DNA of 45,623 bases from Elusimicrobiota bacterium (GCA_016212825.1 JACRDS010000096.1:1-45623), one strand, 5' to 3'. Counted from the stretch's first letter, positions 23,462 through 32,190 are shown. Notes: generated from the sequence alone by a model not told the origin. Numbers and translations are program-made.

Positions 23462-23469
23462 ATTATACA
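23462..23469. promoter_or_regulatory. Shared divergent -10 region
   Basis: The block ATTATACA provides TATAAT on the minus strand (14 nt from radical SAM ATG 23447) and TATACA on the plus strand (10 nt from cupin ATG 23480). The 32-bp gap between the two genes leaves almost no room for leaders. Occupancy should be mutually exclusive, making the two genes candidates for opposite regulation. Confidence 0.42.
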
Positions 23470-23479
23470 ATCTTCGTGC

Positions 23480-23956
23480 ATGACGACCATCCTCGGCATC
23501 GCCGCTTTCCTGCTCTTGCTCATTGGGGCCGTCCTCTCACCCTGGGATCCTTGGCGGGCCCCGGCCGCGCGGGACGGCCTGGTGCTGACGCCGGCGGAGA
23601 CGACGGCCGGCATCCCTGACGCGCGGTCCAGGAACGCCAGGATCTGGGTCGCGGAGAGGACGCCGGGTCTCGGGGCCTACTTCGTGGAACTCGGCGGCTC
23701 CGTGCCGCTTGAGCGTCTCGGCGGCAGGCTGCGCATCGTGGTGCTCTCCGGCCGCATGCGGGTCCGCGCCGGGGGGAGGGAGTGCGTAGTGGGGGAGGGG
23801 GGCTACCTCGGCATCCCCGCGCGGCTTCCGCACCGCATCCTGCGGGAAGGCAGGGAGCGGCTGCTTTACGCGGCCTTCTTCTCGCCGGACAGCCCGAATC
23901 GCACCATGATGGAGGGGACGGGACTGTTGCGGCGACTCGAGGCGGCATCCCGGTGA
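23480..23956 (+). CDS. Membrane-anchored cupin-domain protein
   Basis: The 158-residue protein begins with one hydrophobic helix (about 3-21), likely a signal anchor. A single cupin beta-barrel follows (about 60-145): LRIVVLSGRMRVRAGGRECVV, GEGGYLGIPARLPHRIL and LLYAAFFSPD. The metal-binding His pair of classical cupin motif 1 is absent and only the PARLPH element of motif 2 remains, so metal-dependent catalysis is unlikely. It may bind a sugar or serve structurally. The stop overlaps the next gene's GTG start by 4 bp (GTGA), so it is coupled to a GT39 protein that itself ends in cupin domains. Another relative lies at 38114-38575. Confidence 0.75.
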   Translation: MTTILGIAAFLLLLIGAVLSPWDPWRAPAARDGLVLTPAETTAGIPDARSRNARIWVAERTPGLGAYFVELGGSVPLERLGGRLRIVVLSGRMRVRAGGRECVVGEGGYLGIPARLPHRILREGRERLLYAAFFSPDSPNRTMMEGTGLLRRLEAASR

Positions 23957-26262
23957 AGCCTTGGCCGCGGGCCCTATGGCTGATCGTCGGGCTGGGTGCC
24001 GCCTTGCGCCTGCTTCGGCTCGACCACAGCCTGCGCGTAGACGAACTGGAGAGCTGGGCATACGCCCAGAGGCCTTTGTGGGGCGTCTTGTCCGATCTCA
24101 ACCGTCTTCCGCATGTGCCTCTTCTCTGCCGTTTTTCCGGGGCCCTCCTGGGCGAGCGGGAGGCGCTCCTGAGGCTGCCTTTCGCGCTCTACGGCCTGCT
24201 GACCTTGCCTCTCATGTTCCTCTTGGGGCGGGAACTCTTCGATGACGAGGTCGGGCTGCTGGCCGGCCTCCTGCTCGCGGTCTCGCCCTTCCATATCCGT
24301 TACTGCCAGGAGCCGAGGTACTACGCGCCTTTCGTGTTCTATTCCCTGAGCGCCCTTTACTGCCTTTTGCGGCTGCTGCGGCGCGAGGCTGGCGCGGAGC
24401 CGCCGCGCCGGGGGGCGTATCTGGCCGGTTTTCTCGTCTCCCACCTGCTGAACCTCTGCCTGCATCGGCTGGCCGTCTACCCCCTGGCGCTCTCGGCGCT
24501 CCTGATCGCATGGGATGCGTGGCGGCGGAGGCTCCGAGGTGAAGACTCGGGGGCGGGAGGGGTGTGGCTGCCGGCCGCCTGCGCCGCGTTCGTGGTCTGC
24601 GCTGTCCTGGCCCCGCAGTGGCAATGGCTAGAGGACACCGTCTACCGGGAATCGCGAGGGGCCCTGACTCTGAGGATGAGCTATCTGATCTGGCATTATC
24701 GGGACCCCCGCCGCAGCGTCGTCTGGGAGCTCTTGAGCGAATTCAGCGGAGGCTGGCGCCCGGCGCTGCTCCTCCTGGCCGCCGGGCTGGCGGGGACCGT
24801 CGCGCGGGGCAGGGACGGGCTGGGGCGAGCCGTCCCGCTCTTGTTGTGGTTCGTCCCGCCGCTGCTCTCGCTCTCCGTGATCAGGACCCGGACGCATTTC
24901 GAGCTCCGCTATTTCATCTTCGCGCTGCCGGCGTGGCTCATCTGGGGCGCGGCCGGCATCAGCGCCTTGGCGTCTTCTTTGGCCGCGCGGTCGGCGGGGG
25001 GGCAAGGGCGGCGCCGCTGGGCGCTCGCGGTGCCGGTGGCCGCGCTATTGGCTTTCGCCGCCCCGCCCCTGCTGGCCTACTACCGGCTTCCCAAGTCCCG
25101 CATGCGGGAGGCCTTCGCTTATCTGAACGCGGCCTGTTCTCCTGGGGACGCCGTGGTGATGTATCCGGCTTGGGACACGCTGTGGTACGGCTACTACCGT
25201 CTGAAGGACGGCTGTCGTCTTTTCCATTCGGCGAATCTCTTGGAAGGGTCTCCGGCCTATGCTCCGGAGGTCGTCCTGGGCGCCCGGAAGCATGTGTGGC
25301 TCGCGGGGACCTGGATCAGCGACCAGGTCCGGGCCGAGGAGTTCGGCCGCATCCGCGGCGTCCTGGAACGGGACTGCCGGCCGGAGGGAGAGCGCGTCTT
25401 CCGCAGCCAGAATCCCAACGATGATTACCGCGTGAGCTCCTACCGCTGCCCGGGGGGGCTAGGGCGCGGCCGACTTGCGGCGCCGGCGCCGCCCAGGAAC
25501 CTGCGTCCTTCCTTCTGGAGACCGGAAGGGTACTGGCTCTTGGCGAACCTCCCGGAGGCCGAGGACCGGCTCCGGGGGCGCTGGCGTTTCTCCGAGGACC
25601 TCTCGCTGACTGCGGCCCGGACGCGCATGGTCGCCGAAGGCTCGCGCGACAGCGTCGTGCTGGTATGGAGAGGGAGGGGGGAGTTCGGCGGCCCCGGTTG
25701 GGCGGAGGGCTTCGTATCCGGAGATGTCTTCTTATTGCCGAAAGGGACGCCGTGGGGGTGGCGGAGCAGGGACGCCTCCGATGCGGTCATCCTTCAGTTC
25801 GATCTTCCCCCGGGACGGGACGGGGATTCTCGCGTCCGGGAGGCTCCGCGCGAGGCCCCTCGGCGCTTGGGCAACGCCCTGCTCGCCGATGGCGCGCAGG
25901 GGGAGACCATCCTGCTGCGGGGGGCTGGCTGGCGCGTATCCTTGTTCCGGATGGCGCCGGGGACCGAGCAGACGGTGACGCGGCGCTTACAGCCGCCGCT
26001 GCCGCGGATGTTGTCGGTCCTGTGCCGGGGACGGGTCAGGATACGCAAGAAGGAGGATGTGTTCCATCCTTCCGAGGGAGACCTGTTCATGATGGAGCGC
26101 ATCGGCGTCCCGCGCGCCTGGCATTGGGAGAACCTCGGTCCCGCGGCGTCGGTGGAACTGCGCTTCGTGCAGGAGAGCGCCCCCGGCGCACCGCCCATGG
26201 AGACCATGACCTCTGCGACGGGGAAGGGCGTGCGGGCTTGGCCGCCGATGCTGATCCCTTGA
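23953..26262 (+). CDS. GT39-type (ArnT/PMT-like) membrane glycosyltransferase fused to two cupin domains
   Basis: The 769-residue protein starts at GTG 23953, overlapping the cupin stop (GTGA). Residues 1-385 are a polytopic glycosyltransferase of the ArnT/PMT class: first helix, the extracytoplasmic catalytic DE pair (D30-E31 in RVDELESWAYA), LLAVSPFHIRYCQEPRYYA and about ten further helices. Such enzymes use polyprenyl-phosphate sugars and act on the periplasmic face. A soluble region of about 140 residues follows. Two cupin-like barrels come next (about 540-625 and 640-750; VVLVWRGRGEFGG..GDVFLLPKGTPW and MLSVLCRGRVRIRKKEDVF..PSEGDLFMMERIGVP). The fusion would put the cupins next to the active site. 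I do not know a standard family with this layout. Confidence 0.84.
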   Translation: MKPWPRALWLIVGLGAALRLLRLDHSLRVDELESWAYAQRPLWGVLSDLNRLPHVPLLCRFSGALLGEREALLRLPFALYGLLTLPLMFLLGRELFDDEVGLLAGLLLAVSPFHIRYCQEPRYYAPFVFYSLSALYCLLRLLRREAGAEPPRRGAYLAGFLVSHLLNLCLHRLAVYPLALSALLIAWDAWRRRLRGEDSGAGGVWLPAACAAFVVCAVLAPQWQWLEDTVYRESRGALTLRMSYLIWHYRDPRRSVVWELLSEFSGGWRPALLLLAAGLAGTVARGRDGLGRAVPLLLWFVPPLLSLSVIRTRTHFELRYFIFALPAWLIWGAAGISALASSLAARSAGGQGRRRWALAVPVAALLAFAAPPLLAYYRLPKSRMREAFAYLNAACSPGDAVVMYPAWDTLWYGYYRLKDGCRLFHSANLLEGSPAYAPEVVLGARKHVWLAGTWISDQVRAEEFGRIRGVLERDCRPEGERVFRSQNPNDDYRVSSYRCPGGLGRGRLAAPAPPRNLRPSFWRPEGYWLLANLPEAEDRLRGRWRFSEDLSLTAARTRMVAEGSRDSVVLVWRGRGEFGGPGWAEGFVSGDVFLLPKGTPWGWRSRDASDAVILQFDLPPGRDGDSRVREAPREAPRRLGNALLADGAQGETILLRGAGWRVSLFRMAPGTEQTVTRRLQPPLPRMLSVLCRGRVRIRKKEDVFHPSEGDLFMMERIGVPRAWHWENLGPAASVELRFVQESAPGAPPMETMTSATGKGVRAWPPMLIP

Positions 26263-26282
26263 ATGAGGGGCGGGACGTCCGC

Positions 26283-29078
26283 TCAGGGGCGGGCGAGCCT
26301 CTCGTTATCGTCCGTCCAAGCCGACAGTCGGCCCAGGAGCCTTTCCACGACGGCCGGGTTCTCTCTCGCCAGATCCCGCTTCTCGCCCGGGTCGGAAGAG
26401 AGCCGATAGAGTTCCGCGGTCCGGCCGCCGCCGGAAGCGGGCTGGGTGAGGATGAGATCCCAGTCCCCATCCCTGATGGATTGGACCAGCAGCCCATGCC
26501 CAGAAGTCTCGGCGAACAGGGGGCGGTCGTCCCAGGGCTCCTGCTCGGGAAGGATGAGCCCCAGGAAACTCCGCCCCTGGGTCCGGCCGCGCAGATCCCG
26601 GGGGATGCGGACGAGGTCGAGCAAGGTCGGCATCAGGTCCACCAGCCCCACCGGCTGTGCGACGCTTCGGCCCGCGGTGTCGAGCCACAGCTTCGGGGTC
26701 TTGATGATCAGCGGCACGTGGGTGAGCTCCTGGTAGAGCCGCGGCGGCTGCGTGCAGTGCAGGAAAGCGCCGTGCTCTCCCAGGAGCTCTCCGTGGTCCG
26801 CGAGCAGGACGATGATGGTGTCATAGAGCAGCTGCGATCTGCGCATCCGCTCCATGATCTGGCCGATGAAGCTGTCCGAATAGGCGAGCGAGGCGTCGTA
26901 GCGGGCGACCAGGTAGTCGATATCCCGCTGGCTCAGGCGTGTCGTGCCCAGGGACCAGCCCTTCTCGTCTTTGCGCAGCCCGGAGAAGACGTCTTTGGAC
27001 AGCCAGAGGGGGTCCAGGCGGCCGGCGTAGTCTTTGACGAACGACCGCAGATAAGGCGCCGGCGCCAGATAGGGACGGTGGGTCTCGCTGGGGTTCATGA
27101 GGACGAAGAAGGGGGAGTCATCCTTGTGCTCCATCCACCGGAACGCCTCGGGCAGGAAATCGGCGAAGGAACGCATCGGCTTGCGATCCTTGTCGATGCC
27201 TCTCTGATAGTTCCTGTAGACGTCGAATCCCTGGTCGAAGCCGTATTCCGCCGCGTTGAAGTGCCCGGTGAAGAAGCCCGCCGTCCTGTAGCCCGCTCGG
27301 CGCAGCACCTTGGGCAGGGTGCTCTCGCCCCGGCGCAGGGGCGGGTCCGTGAACGGGAAATCGGAGAGCCTGCGGCTTGCGTCGAACATCCCGAGGGCCC
27401 GCGGATACTTCCCGGTCAAGATGGACGCGAACGAGGGCAGCGTCCAATTGGACTGGGACTGCGCGGCCCGCAAGACCGCGCTGCGGCGCGCCAGATCGTC
27501 GATGTTCGGGGTGGTGTTCCTCCTGTAGCCTAGGACGGAGAAGTGGTCGGGCCGGCCGGACTCCATGATGATCATGAGGATGTTGGGCCGGTAGGCCTTG
27601 CGCGCGCGGCTGGCGGAGAAGGGCCAGCGGCCCCACCGCAAGGCTTTGAGGACGCGCTTGATCCGGATGAGAGCGTCGCCGATCCGCGCTCCCCAGCCGG
27701 GGGTCAGGGCGGCGTCGAACCGCGACAGCTCCATCCCCAGAGACCGCGCCAGTTCCGGGCGGGAAGTCCGGAGGTCCTGCCGCTCCCCGGGGTCAACGGC
27801 GAGGTGGTAGAGCTCCTTCCGCTGCAGCGAGCCCGCCCGGTCCCGGAAATGTATCAGTTTCCAGCCGCCGCTGAGCACGCACGACCGCCAGGGAAAATCG
27901 GCGCCGCCTGCCCCCACCGAGAAGACGAAGTGGTTGAAATCTTCCCGCGTCCGGCCCGCGATGAGCGACGCCAGACTCTTCCCCTCGACCTGCGCGGGGA
28001 TGGGGATCCCCAGCCAATCCAGGACTGTCGGCATCAGGTCGATGAGCTGGACCGGTTGGTCGATGACGGAGGGGGCCCGGGGCGCGAGGAGCTCCCCCCG
28101 CGAGAGCTGCTTGGGGAGGCGGATGATGAGGGGGACATGGATCCCCTCCCCATAGATGTCTCCGTGCCGCCGCCTCATGACCTGGCCTCTTTCCCAGAAC
28201 GCCTCGCCATGGTTTCCCAGCAGGATGACGATGGTGTTCTCTGCCAGGCCGGTGCGGCCTAGGTAGGCCAGAAAGTCCCCGATCTGCCGGTCCGCGTTGG
28301 CGATGGAGCCGTCGTACTGCGCGATCCAGTGGCTCATATCCCGCGGACTCAGCTGGTAGGTCTGGCCGTCCTCCGTCTGCAAGGAGCGGCCCGCGATCCT
28401 CATCCCCAGGCCGTGGCCCAGACCGAAGCGGTTCAGGATCCCGGTATAGCGCCTTTCGAAGAGGCGGCGGAACGCTTCCGGCATATCGTAAGGGGCATGA
28501 GCGTCATAGGCGTGGAGGAACAGGAAGAAGGGACCGCCTTCTCGGCGGTCCAGCCAGCGGCGCGCGCGGGGCAGGACCTCGGCCAGCCGTCCGTATTCCA
28601 TCTCATTGTGGAAGACCTCGAAGCCCTGCTCGAGGCCCTGCATGCTGGAATTGTGCACGCTCCCCGTGAAGGCCGCGGTGCGGTAGCCGTGCGTCCGGAG
28701 GACCTCGGCCCAGGTGATGGCCGCAGGAGGGAGGCGCGGCCCCTCTCGGCCGGGGACGCCGTGCGTGGGGACCTGCTGGCCCGTGAAGAGGCTGACCGTG
28801 CTGGCCAAGGAATAGGAGGCTTGCGCGATGGCCATGGAGAAGCGGATACCTGAACGGGCGAGCCGGTCGATGTTTGGGCTGGTGTTCCTGCGGTAGCCGT
28901 TGGAGCCCAGATGGTCCGCCCGGAGACAGTCTAAGGATATGATGAGGACGTTCGGTCGCCGTCCGGAGTCCCGCGTTGTCCGGTCCGCCGGGAAGGCGCG
29001 CGCCCAGGGTGCGGCCAGGAGGCCGGCGGCGCCCGCCCATGCGAGCAGTCGCCTTCTGAAGGACATATCGGGACTCAC
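26283..29078 (-). CDS. Secreted tandem sulfatase-fold protein with uneven active sites
   Basis: The frame is 931 residues; GTG 29078 overlaps the upstream stop (GTGA) and ATG 29066 is an alternative start. After a signal peptide come two sulfatase-fold domains. Domain 1 (about 40-470) has NVLIISLDCLRADHLGSNGY, elbow ASYSLASTVSLFTG and LLGNHGEAFWERG. The nucleophile position is Ser and the metal-binding DHG has become NHG. Domain 2 (about 495-930) has NILMIIMESGRPDHFSVLGY with Asp changed to Glu, a Thr elbow SNWTLPSFASILTG and an intact LLADHGELLGEHG. Each domain therefore has one altered metal ligand, in different places. It may retain one weak site, use other metals, or act partly as a binding protein. 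It is in an operon with the lipoprotein phosphodiesterase. Confidence 0.86.
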   Translation of the reverse strand: MSPDMSFRRRLLAWAGAAGLLAAPWARAFPADRTTRDSGRRPNVLIISLDCLRADHLGSNGYRRNTSPNIDRLARSGIRFSMAIAQASYSLASTVSLFTGQQVPTHGVPGREGPRLPPAAITWAEVLRTHGYRTAAFTGSVHNSSMQGLEQGFEVFHNEMEYGRLAEVLPRARRWLDRREGGPFFLFLHAYDAHAPYDMPEAFRRLFERRYTGILNRFGLGHGLGMRIAGRSLQTEDGQTYQLSPRDMSHWIAQYDGSIANADRQIGDFLAYLGRTGLAENTIVILLGNHGEAFWERGQVMRRRHGDIYGEGIHVPLIIRLPKQLSRGELLAPRAPSVIDQPVQLIDLMPTVLDWLGIPIPAQVEGKSLASLIAGRTREDFNHFVFSVGAGGADFPWRSCVLSGGWKLIHFRDRAGSLQRKELYHLAVDPGERQDLRTSRPELARSLGMELSRFDAALTPGWGARIGDALIRIKRVLKALRWGRWPFSASRARKAYRPNILMIIMESGRPDHFSVLGYRRNTTPNIDDLARRSAVLRAAQSQSNWTLPSFASILTGKYPRALGMFDASRRLSDFPFTDPPLRRGESTLPKVLRRAGYRTAGFFTGHFNAAEYGFDQGFDVYRNYQRGIDKDRKPMRSFADFLPEAFRWMEHKDDSPFFVLMNPSETHRPYLAPAPYLRSFVKDYAGRLDPLWLSKDVFSGLRKDEKGWSLGTTRLSQRDIDYLVARYDASLAYSDSFIGQIMERMRRSQLLYDTIIVLLADHGELLGEHGAFLHCTQPPRLYQELTHVPLIIKTPKLWLDTAGRSVAQPVGLVDLMPTLLDLVRIPRDLRGRTQGRSFLGLILPEQEPWDDRPLFAETSGHGLLVQSIRDGDWDLILTQPASGGGRTAELYRLSSDPGEKRDLARENPAVVERLLGRLSAWTDDNERLARP

Positions 29079-30115
29079 TCGACGAAAAGGGACCGTCCGT
29101 CCAGCCTCGGGCGGATCGAGGAGGCATCCAGGCCGAGGGCGTCCAGCACCGTGGGGGCCACGTCTTTCCGGTCGCCCGGGCGAAGCCGGCGCCGGAGATT
29201 CGTCGCCAGGAATGTCTCGGGCGCGTTGAAATGCTCTTTCTGCCCCGCATCCATCCCGTGGTCCGTGACGACGAACACCGCGGTGGCGTCGAAAAGGCCG
29301 AGTTGACGGAGCTTCATGACGATCCGGCCGAGCCAGGCATCCCCAGCGAGGATGGCCTGGCGATATTCCGCCGCGCCTTCGCCGTAGACGTGGCCCTCTT
29401 CATCCGGCTCCTCGAAGTGGAAGAAGGCGATGAAAGGCCGATCCCGCAGCCGGTCCAGAACGGCGAGAGCCTCGCTGCCGACGTGCGCCGCGGACCCGAG
29501 CGCCGCTTTGTGGATGTCCAGGGACGGGACGGTGTTGAAATAGGGCTCCCCTTTCCGAGAGACCCAGCGCTGCGGGCCGCCATCATTGGTGGGCACGCGT
29601 TTGATGCTCGGCTCGTTCTCATCCCAATAGGCGGTCTTGCTGCCGGTGAACGTGTCCCGGGAGATGCAGTTGATGCAGATCCGGTGCGGCCCGCGATGGC
29701 CGAGATTGTTGATCTTGCCGGTGAGGAAGGCTGCGGCCATCTTCCCGGCCGAGACGGACTTCAGCCGCTCGAAGAGGGTATAGCCTCTGGGGATCGGTTG
29801 ATAGTTCCGGTTCGAGGTGATCTTCAGTCGTTCGGCGCGGTAGCCGGTCAGGATCTCCGCCCAGCCGGGCTTCGTGGAGGTATCGCCGGTGGTCACGCGG
29901 GTGCGGACATAGCCGCCCGCCGTGATCAGCCCTTGGAGGTTCGGGAGCTTCCCGGCTTTCAAGAGACGTTCCAGGTCGGACTGCCGGCAGCCGTCCCAGC
30001 CGACTAGGACGACGCTGCGGATCCCGGTGTCCCGGGTCGGGCGCGGCCCGGCCTCCCGGCCGCAGCCGGCGGCGGCGAGGGCGCCCAGAAGGGCGGTTAT
30101 CAGGGAGCGCTTCAT
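29075..30115 (-). CDS. Lipoprotein phosphodiesterase/pyrophosphatase-like protein of the AP superfamily
   Basis: The 346-residue protein starts at ATG 30115 (MKRSLITALLGALAAAGC), with a lipoprotein signal ending at GC. The mature part resembles type I phosphodiesterases/nucleotide pyrophosphatases. It has SVVLVGWDGCRQSDLERLL for the first metal site, the Thr nucleophile in TGDTSTKPGWAEILTG, PFIAFFHFEEPDEEGHVYG and VFVVTDHGMDAG for the second site. All expected ligands appear present, so it is probably active on a phosphodiester or phospho-/sulfomonoester at the outer leaflet of a membrane. Its stop overlaps the tandem sulfatase start by 4 bp. Upstream codons in the same frame (to 30208) lack a signal sequence context, so the shorter start was chosen. 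Confidence 0.82.
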   Translation of the reverse strand: MKRSLITALLGALAAAGCGREAGPRPTRDTGIRSVVLVGWDGCRQSDLERLLKAGKLPNLQGLITAGGYVRTRVTTGDTSTKPGWAEILTGYRAERLKITSNRNYQPIPRGYTLFERLKSVSAGKMAAAFLTGKINNLGHRGPHRICINCISRDTFTGSKTAYWDENEPSIKRVPTNDGGPQRWVSRKGEPYFNTVPSLDIHKAALGSAAHVGSEALAVLDRLRDRPFIAFFHFEEPDEEGHVYGEGAAEYRQAILAGDAWLGRIVMKLRQLGLFDATAVFVVTDHGMDAGQKEHFNAPETFLATNLRRRLRPGDRKDVAPTVLDALGLDASSIRPRLDGRSLFVE

Positions 30116-30189
30116 CGGGAGGAACTGTGAAGAAGTCCAGCTATAATTGAAACATATTTTGTTCCCGATCATTGCGGCGGCACGTTTCC

Positions 30190-30218
30190 TTGAAACGCCC
30201 GCAGCCAAATGGGATAAT
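30190..30218 (+). promoter_or_regulatory. Sigma-70-like promoter upstream of the nucleoside phosphorylase gene
   Basis: TTGAAA (30190-30195) and GATAAT (30213-30218) are separated by the ideal 17 bp. The transcript would start near 30225 and carry about 48 nt of leader with GGGAGAGGG before ATG 30273. This is the best-formed promoter seen in the window. A second TATAAT at 30142-30147 on the same strand has no partner. Confidence 0.55.
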
Positions 30219-30272
30219 GCAGGTGGAGCCGGTGCGGGGGCGGGTTTGTAGTCGGCCCAGGGAGAGGGTGGT

Positions 30273-31196
30273 ATGCGAACGAGGTTCTGGATCGTGCTGG
30301 CGTTGGCCGCGGTGTCCAGCCAGCAGCGCCTAGCCCGCTGTCAGGCCCTGATTCCGGCAGCGACCGGCCCAGTCCTGTTGATGTCCACGCCCAACTCCGC
30401 GGAGGAGGTCGACCGGCTCGAGAGCTCCATCCGGGCGGACATCTTGGATCTGGCACCCATCGATCTCCCGGGCTTGGCCAAGCGCACCGGGACCTTCCAG
30501 CGGCCCTTCCGAGTCGTCTCGGGCACCCGGAAGGGCCGCCCCCTGATCTTCTGCCTGATGGACCATGCCACCATCCCGGAAAGCGTCGCTCTCGCCCAGG
30601 CGATCATCGACCGGTTCTCCGTACGGGGGATCGTCTATTTCGGAAACGCCGGAGGACTGAAGGATGATTCGTCCATTGGGGACGTCTATATCCCAAAGAC
30701 TTGGCATTTCCACGATCGGGGGATCATGACCGAGGAGGGATTCACCACGCTCTTCGAGAACGCCCAACGCGACTCGGCGGGAGGGACGCCGCCTCCCGGC
30801 CAGGGCGCCTGGATCAAGCCGGGATTCCTGGAGCGCCTCCAACGCGTCGACTTCTCCAGGATCGACGGCTGGATGGTGCTCGCGGGCCGCAAGCCGCGCG
30901 TGTTGTTCGGGGGCGTCGGCGTATCCGGGAATTGCTGGCTCGACAGCAAGACCCGCCGGCACCAGCTGGTGAAAATCTTCGGTGCCGACGTGGTCGATGG
31001 GCATGCCGCAGGCCTCATGGAGATGTCCCAGCTCAACCGCATCCCCATGGCGGCTGCGGTCTCCGTCGTGGACATGGCGGGACAGGAGAACTCTCGCCCG
31101 GGCGAGAGCGTGAAGGTCGGCATGGCGAACTATTATCAGGGACTCTTCAATTCGTATCTCGTCGCCCGCCTGCTCCTGGATGAGGCGGCCCCATGA
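30273..31196 (+). CDS. Exported nucleoside phosphorylase/nucleosidase-family protein
   Basis: The 307-residue protein has a signal peptide (about 1-24) and then a phosphorylase-superfamily (PNP_UDP_1, MTA/SAH-nucleosidase-like) domain. Characteristic segments are VRGIVYFGNAGGLKDDSSIGDVYIP, KTWHFHDRG, VLFGGVGVSGNCWLDS and the C-terminal DVVDGHAAGLMEMSQLNRIPMAAAVSVVDMAG. The last corresponds to the family's D-M-E-x-A-A purine/ribose site, but here reads DGHAAGLME. Family members cleave the N-glycosidic bond of purine nucleosides, normally in the cytoplasm. An exported copy suggests nucleoside salvage or a divergent role. The next gene, a radical SAM protein, starts 7 nt downstream, so they are one operon. 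Confidence 0.82.
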   Translation: MRTRFWIVLALAAVSSQQRLARCQALIPAATGPVLLMSTPNSAEEVDRLESSIRADILDLAPIDLPGLAKRTGTFQRPFRVVSGTRKGRPLIFCLMDHATIPESVALAQAIIDRFSVRGIVYFGNAGGLKDDSSIGDVYIPKTWHFHDRGIMTEEGFTTLFENAQRDSAGGTPPPGQGAWIKPGFLERLQRVDFSRIDGWMVLAGRKPRVLFGGVGVSGNCWLDSKTRRHQLVKIFGADVVDGHAAGLMEMSQLNRIPMAAAVSVVDMAGQENSRPGESVKVGMANYYQGLFNSYLVARLLLDEAAP

Positions 31197-31203
31197 CGGC
31201 CGC

Positions 31204-32190
31204 ATGAGCCGCTTCACGACCGTTCCCCCCGCGGTCAAGTTGCAGCGCGGGATGCTGCCCTTCCTCACGATCCCCCTGACCAGGAACTGCAACCTCCGGT
31301 GTCGCTACTGCGGATACGGCGGCGAAGCGGCCTCCAGTGCCGTCGCCGAGCAGGACTATGAGTGGCTCAAGGGGGCTGTTCTGGCGGCGCGCCGTCTGGG
31401 CATCGGAAAATTCCGCCTCACCGGGGGGGAACCGTTCCTATACCCGCGGATCGCCGACCTGCTGCGCTTCTTTTCAGACCTGGACGTCTCCCTCCTCGTC
31501 AACACCAATGCCACCCTGCTCGAGCCGCACGGCGCTCTCCTGGCCAGTTTTCCGGACCGTGTCCGCTTCGCGGTGAGCCTCGATACGCTCATCCCCGGGC
31601 GGTTCGACGTCTTGGTCGGCACGCCGGGGCGGTTGGCGGCCGTGCATTCCGGCATTGCGGCGCTCCGCCGCGCCGGACGGCTCTATAGGCTCAACATGGT
31701 GGTCAGCCGCATCAATGAGGACGAAGTCTTCTCCATGATAGACTACTGCGCGAAGCTCTCCTGCGGGCTGAAGCTTCTGGATGTCGCCTCGGTGCCGATG
31801 CCCTACGGAAAGTGGGACGACCTCCATGTGCCCCTGGCGGCCATCGAGGAGAAGCTCGCGGCGGGCGCTTCCTCGGTGAAGGAACACGAGTATGCACGCA
31901 ACTTCGGAACGCCGTGCTCGATCTATAGCTACCGGGGCATCGACATCACGGTGAGGTCGATCCGCAACGGTTCCCACTACGACCTGAATGGGATATGCAA
32001 GGGCTGCCCGAGTTACCCCTGTCATGAGGGTCTCTACGACATCTTCCTGCAGCCGGACCGGAGCATCGCGGGTTGCCGTTGGCGTGCGGCAGGCATCGAG
32101 CAGGCAGGCGGCGACCTGACGGAGAAGTTCCGCAGGATAGCCGAAGTCTTCCAGCGCGCTGCGTTCGTCCCCCGCGGGGCCGGTCTCTAG
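31204..32190 (+). CDS. MoaA-like radical SAM protein
   Basis: The 328-residue protein has C29-x3-C33-x2-C36 (CNLRCRYC), FRLTGGEPFLYPRIADLLRF and LLVNTNATLLEPHGALLASF in the order and spacing of MoaA. The C-terminal half has further Cys (GTPCSIYSYRG, CKGCPSYPCHEG, AGCRWR), suggesting a second cluster. The molybdopterin-specific GGxG C-terminus of MoaA is absent, and no moa genes are nearby, so a molybdenum-cofactor role is not supported. ATG 31204 lies 7 nt after the phosphorylase stop. The radical reaction releases 5'-deoxyadenosine, which phosphorylase-family enzymes can degrade, but the neighbour carries a signal peptide and would be in another compartment. Confidence 0.88.
   Translation: MSRFTTVPPAVKLQRGMLPFLTIPLTRNCNLRCRYCGYGGEAASSAVAEQDYEWLKGAVLAARRLGIGKFRLTGGEPFLYPRIADLLRFFSDLDVSLLVNTNATLLEPHGALLASFPDRVRFAVSLDTLIPGRFDVLVGTPGRLAAVHSGIAALRRAGRLYRLNMVVSRINEDEVFSMIDYCAKLSCGLKLLDVASVPMPYGKWDDLHVPLAAIEEKLAAGASSVKEHEYARNFGTPCSIYSYRGIDITVRSIRNGSHYDLNGICKGCPSYPCHEGLYDIFLQPDRSIAGCRWRAAGIEQAGGDLTEKFRRIAEVFQRAAFVPRGAGL

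Noticed and set aside
31185-31205. A third CRP/FNR-type site at the phosphorylase stop codon
   Set aside because: TGACGGCCGCAT resembles the palindrome at 5742-5757 on the left half only; the right half GTCA is absent.
31204-32190. Molybdenum-cofactor biosynthesis enzyme MoaA
   Set aside because: The N-terminal motifs are MoaA-like, but the characteristic GG C-terminus and neighbouring moa genes are absent.
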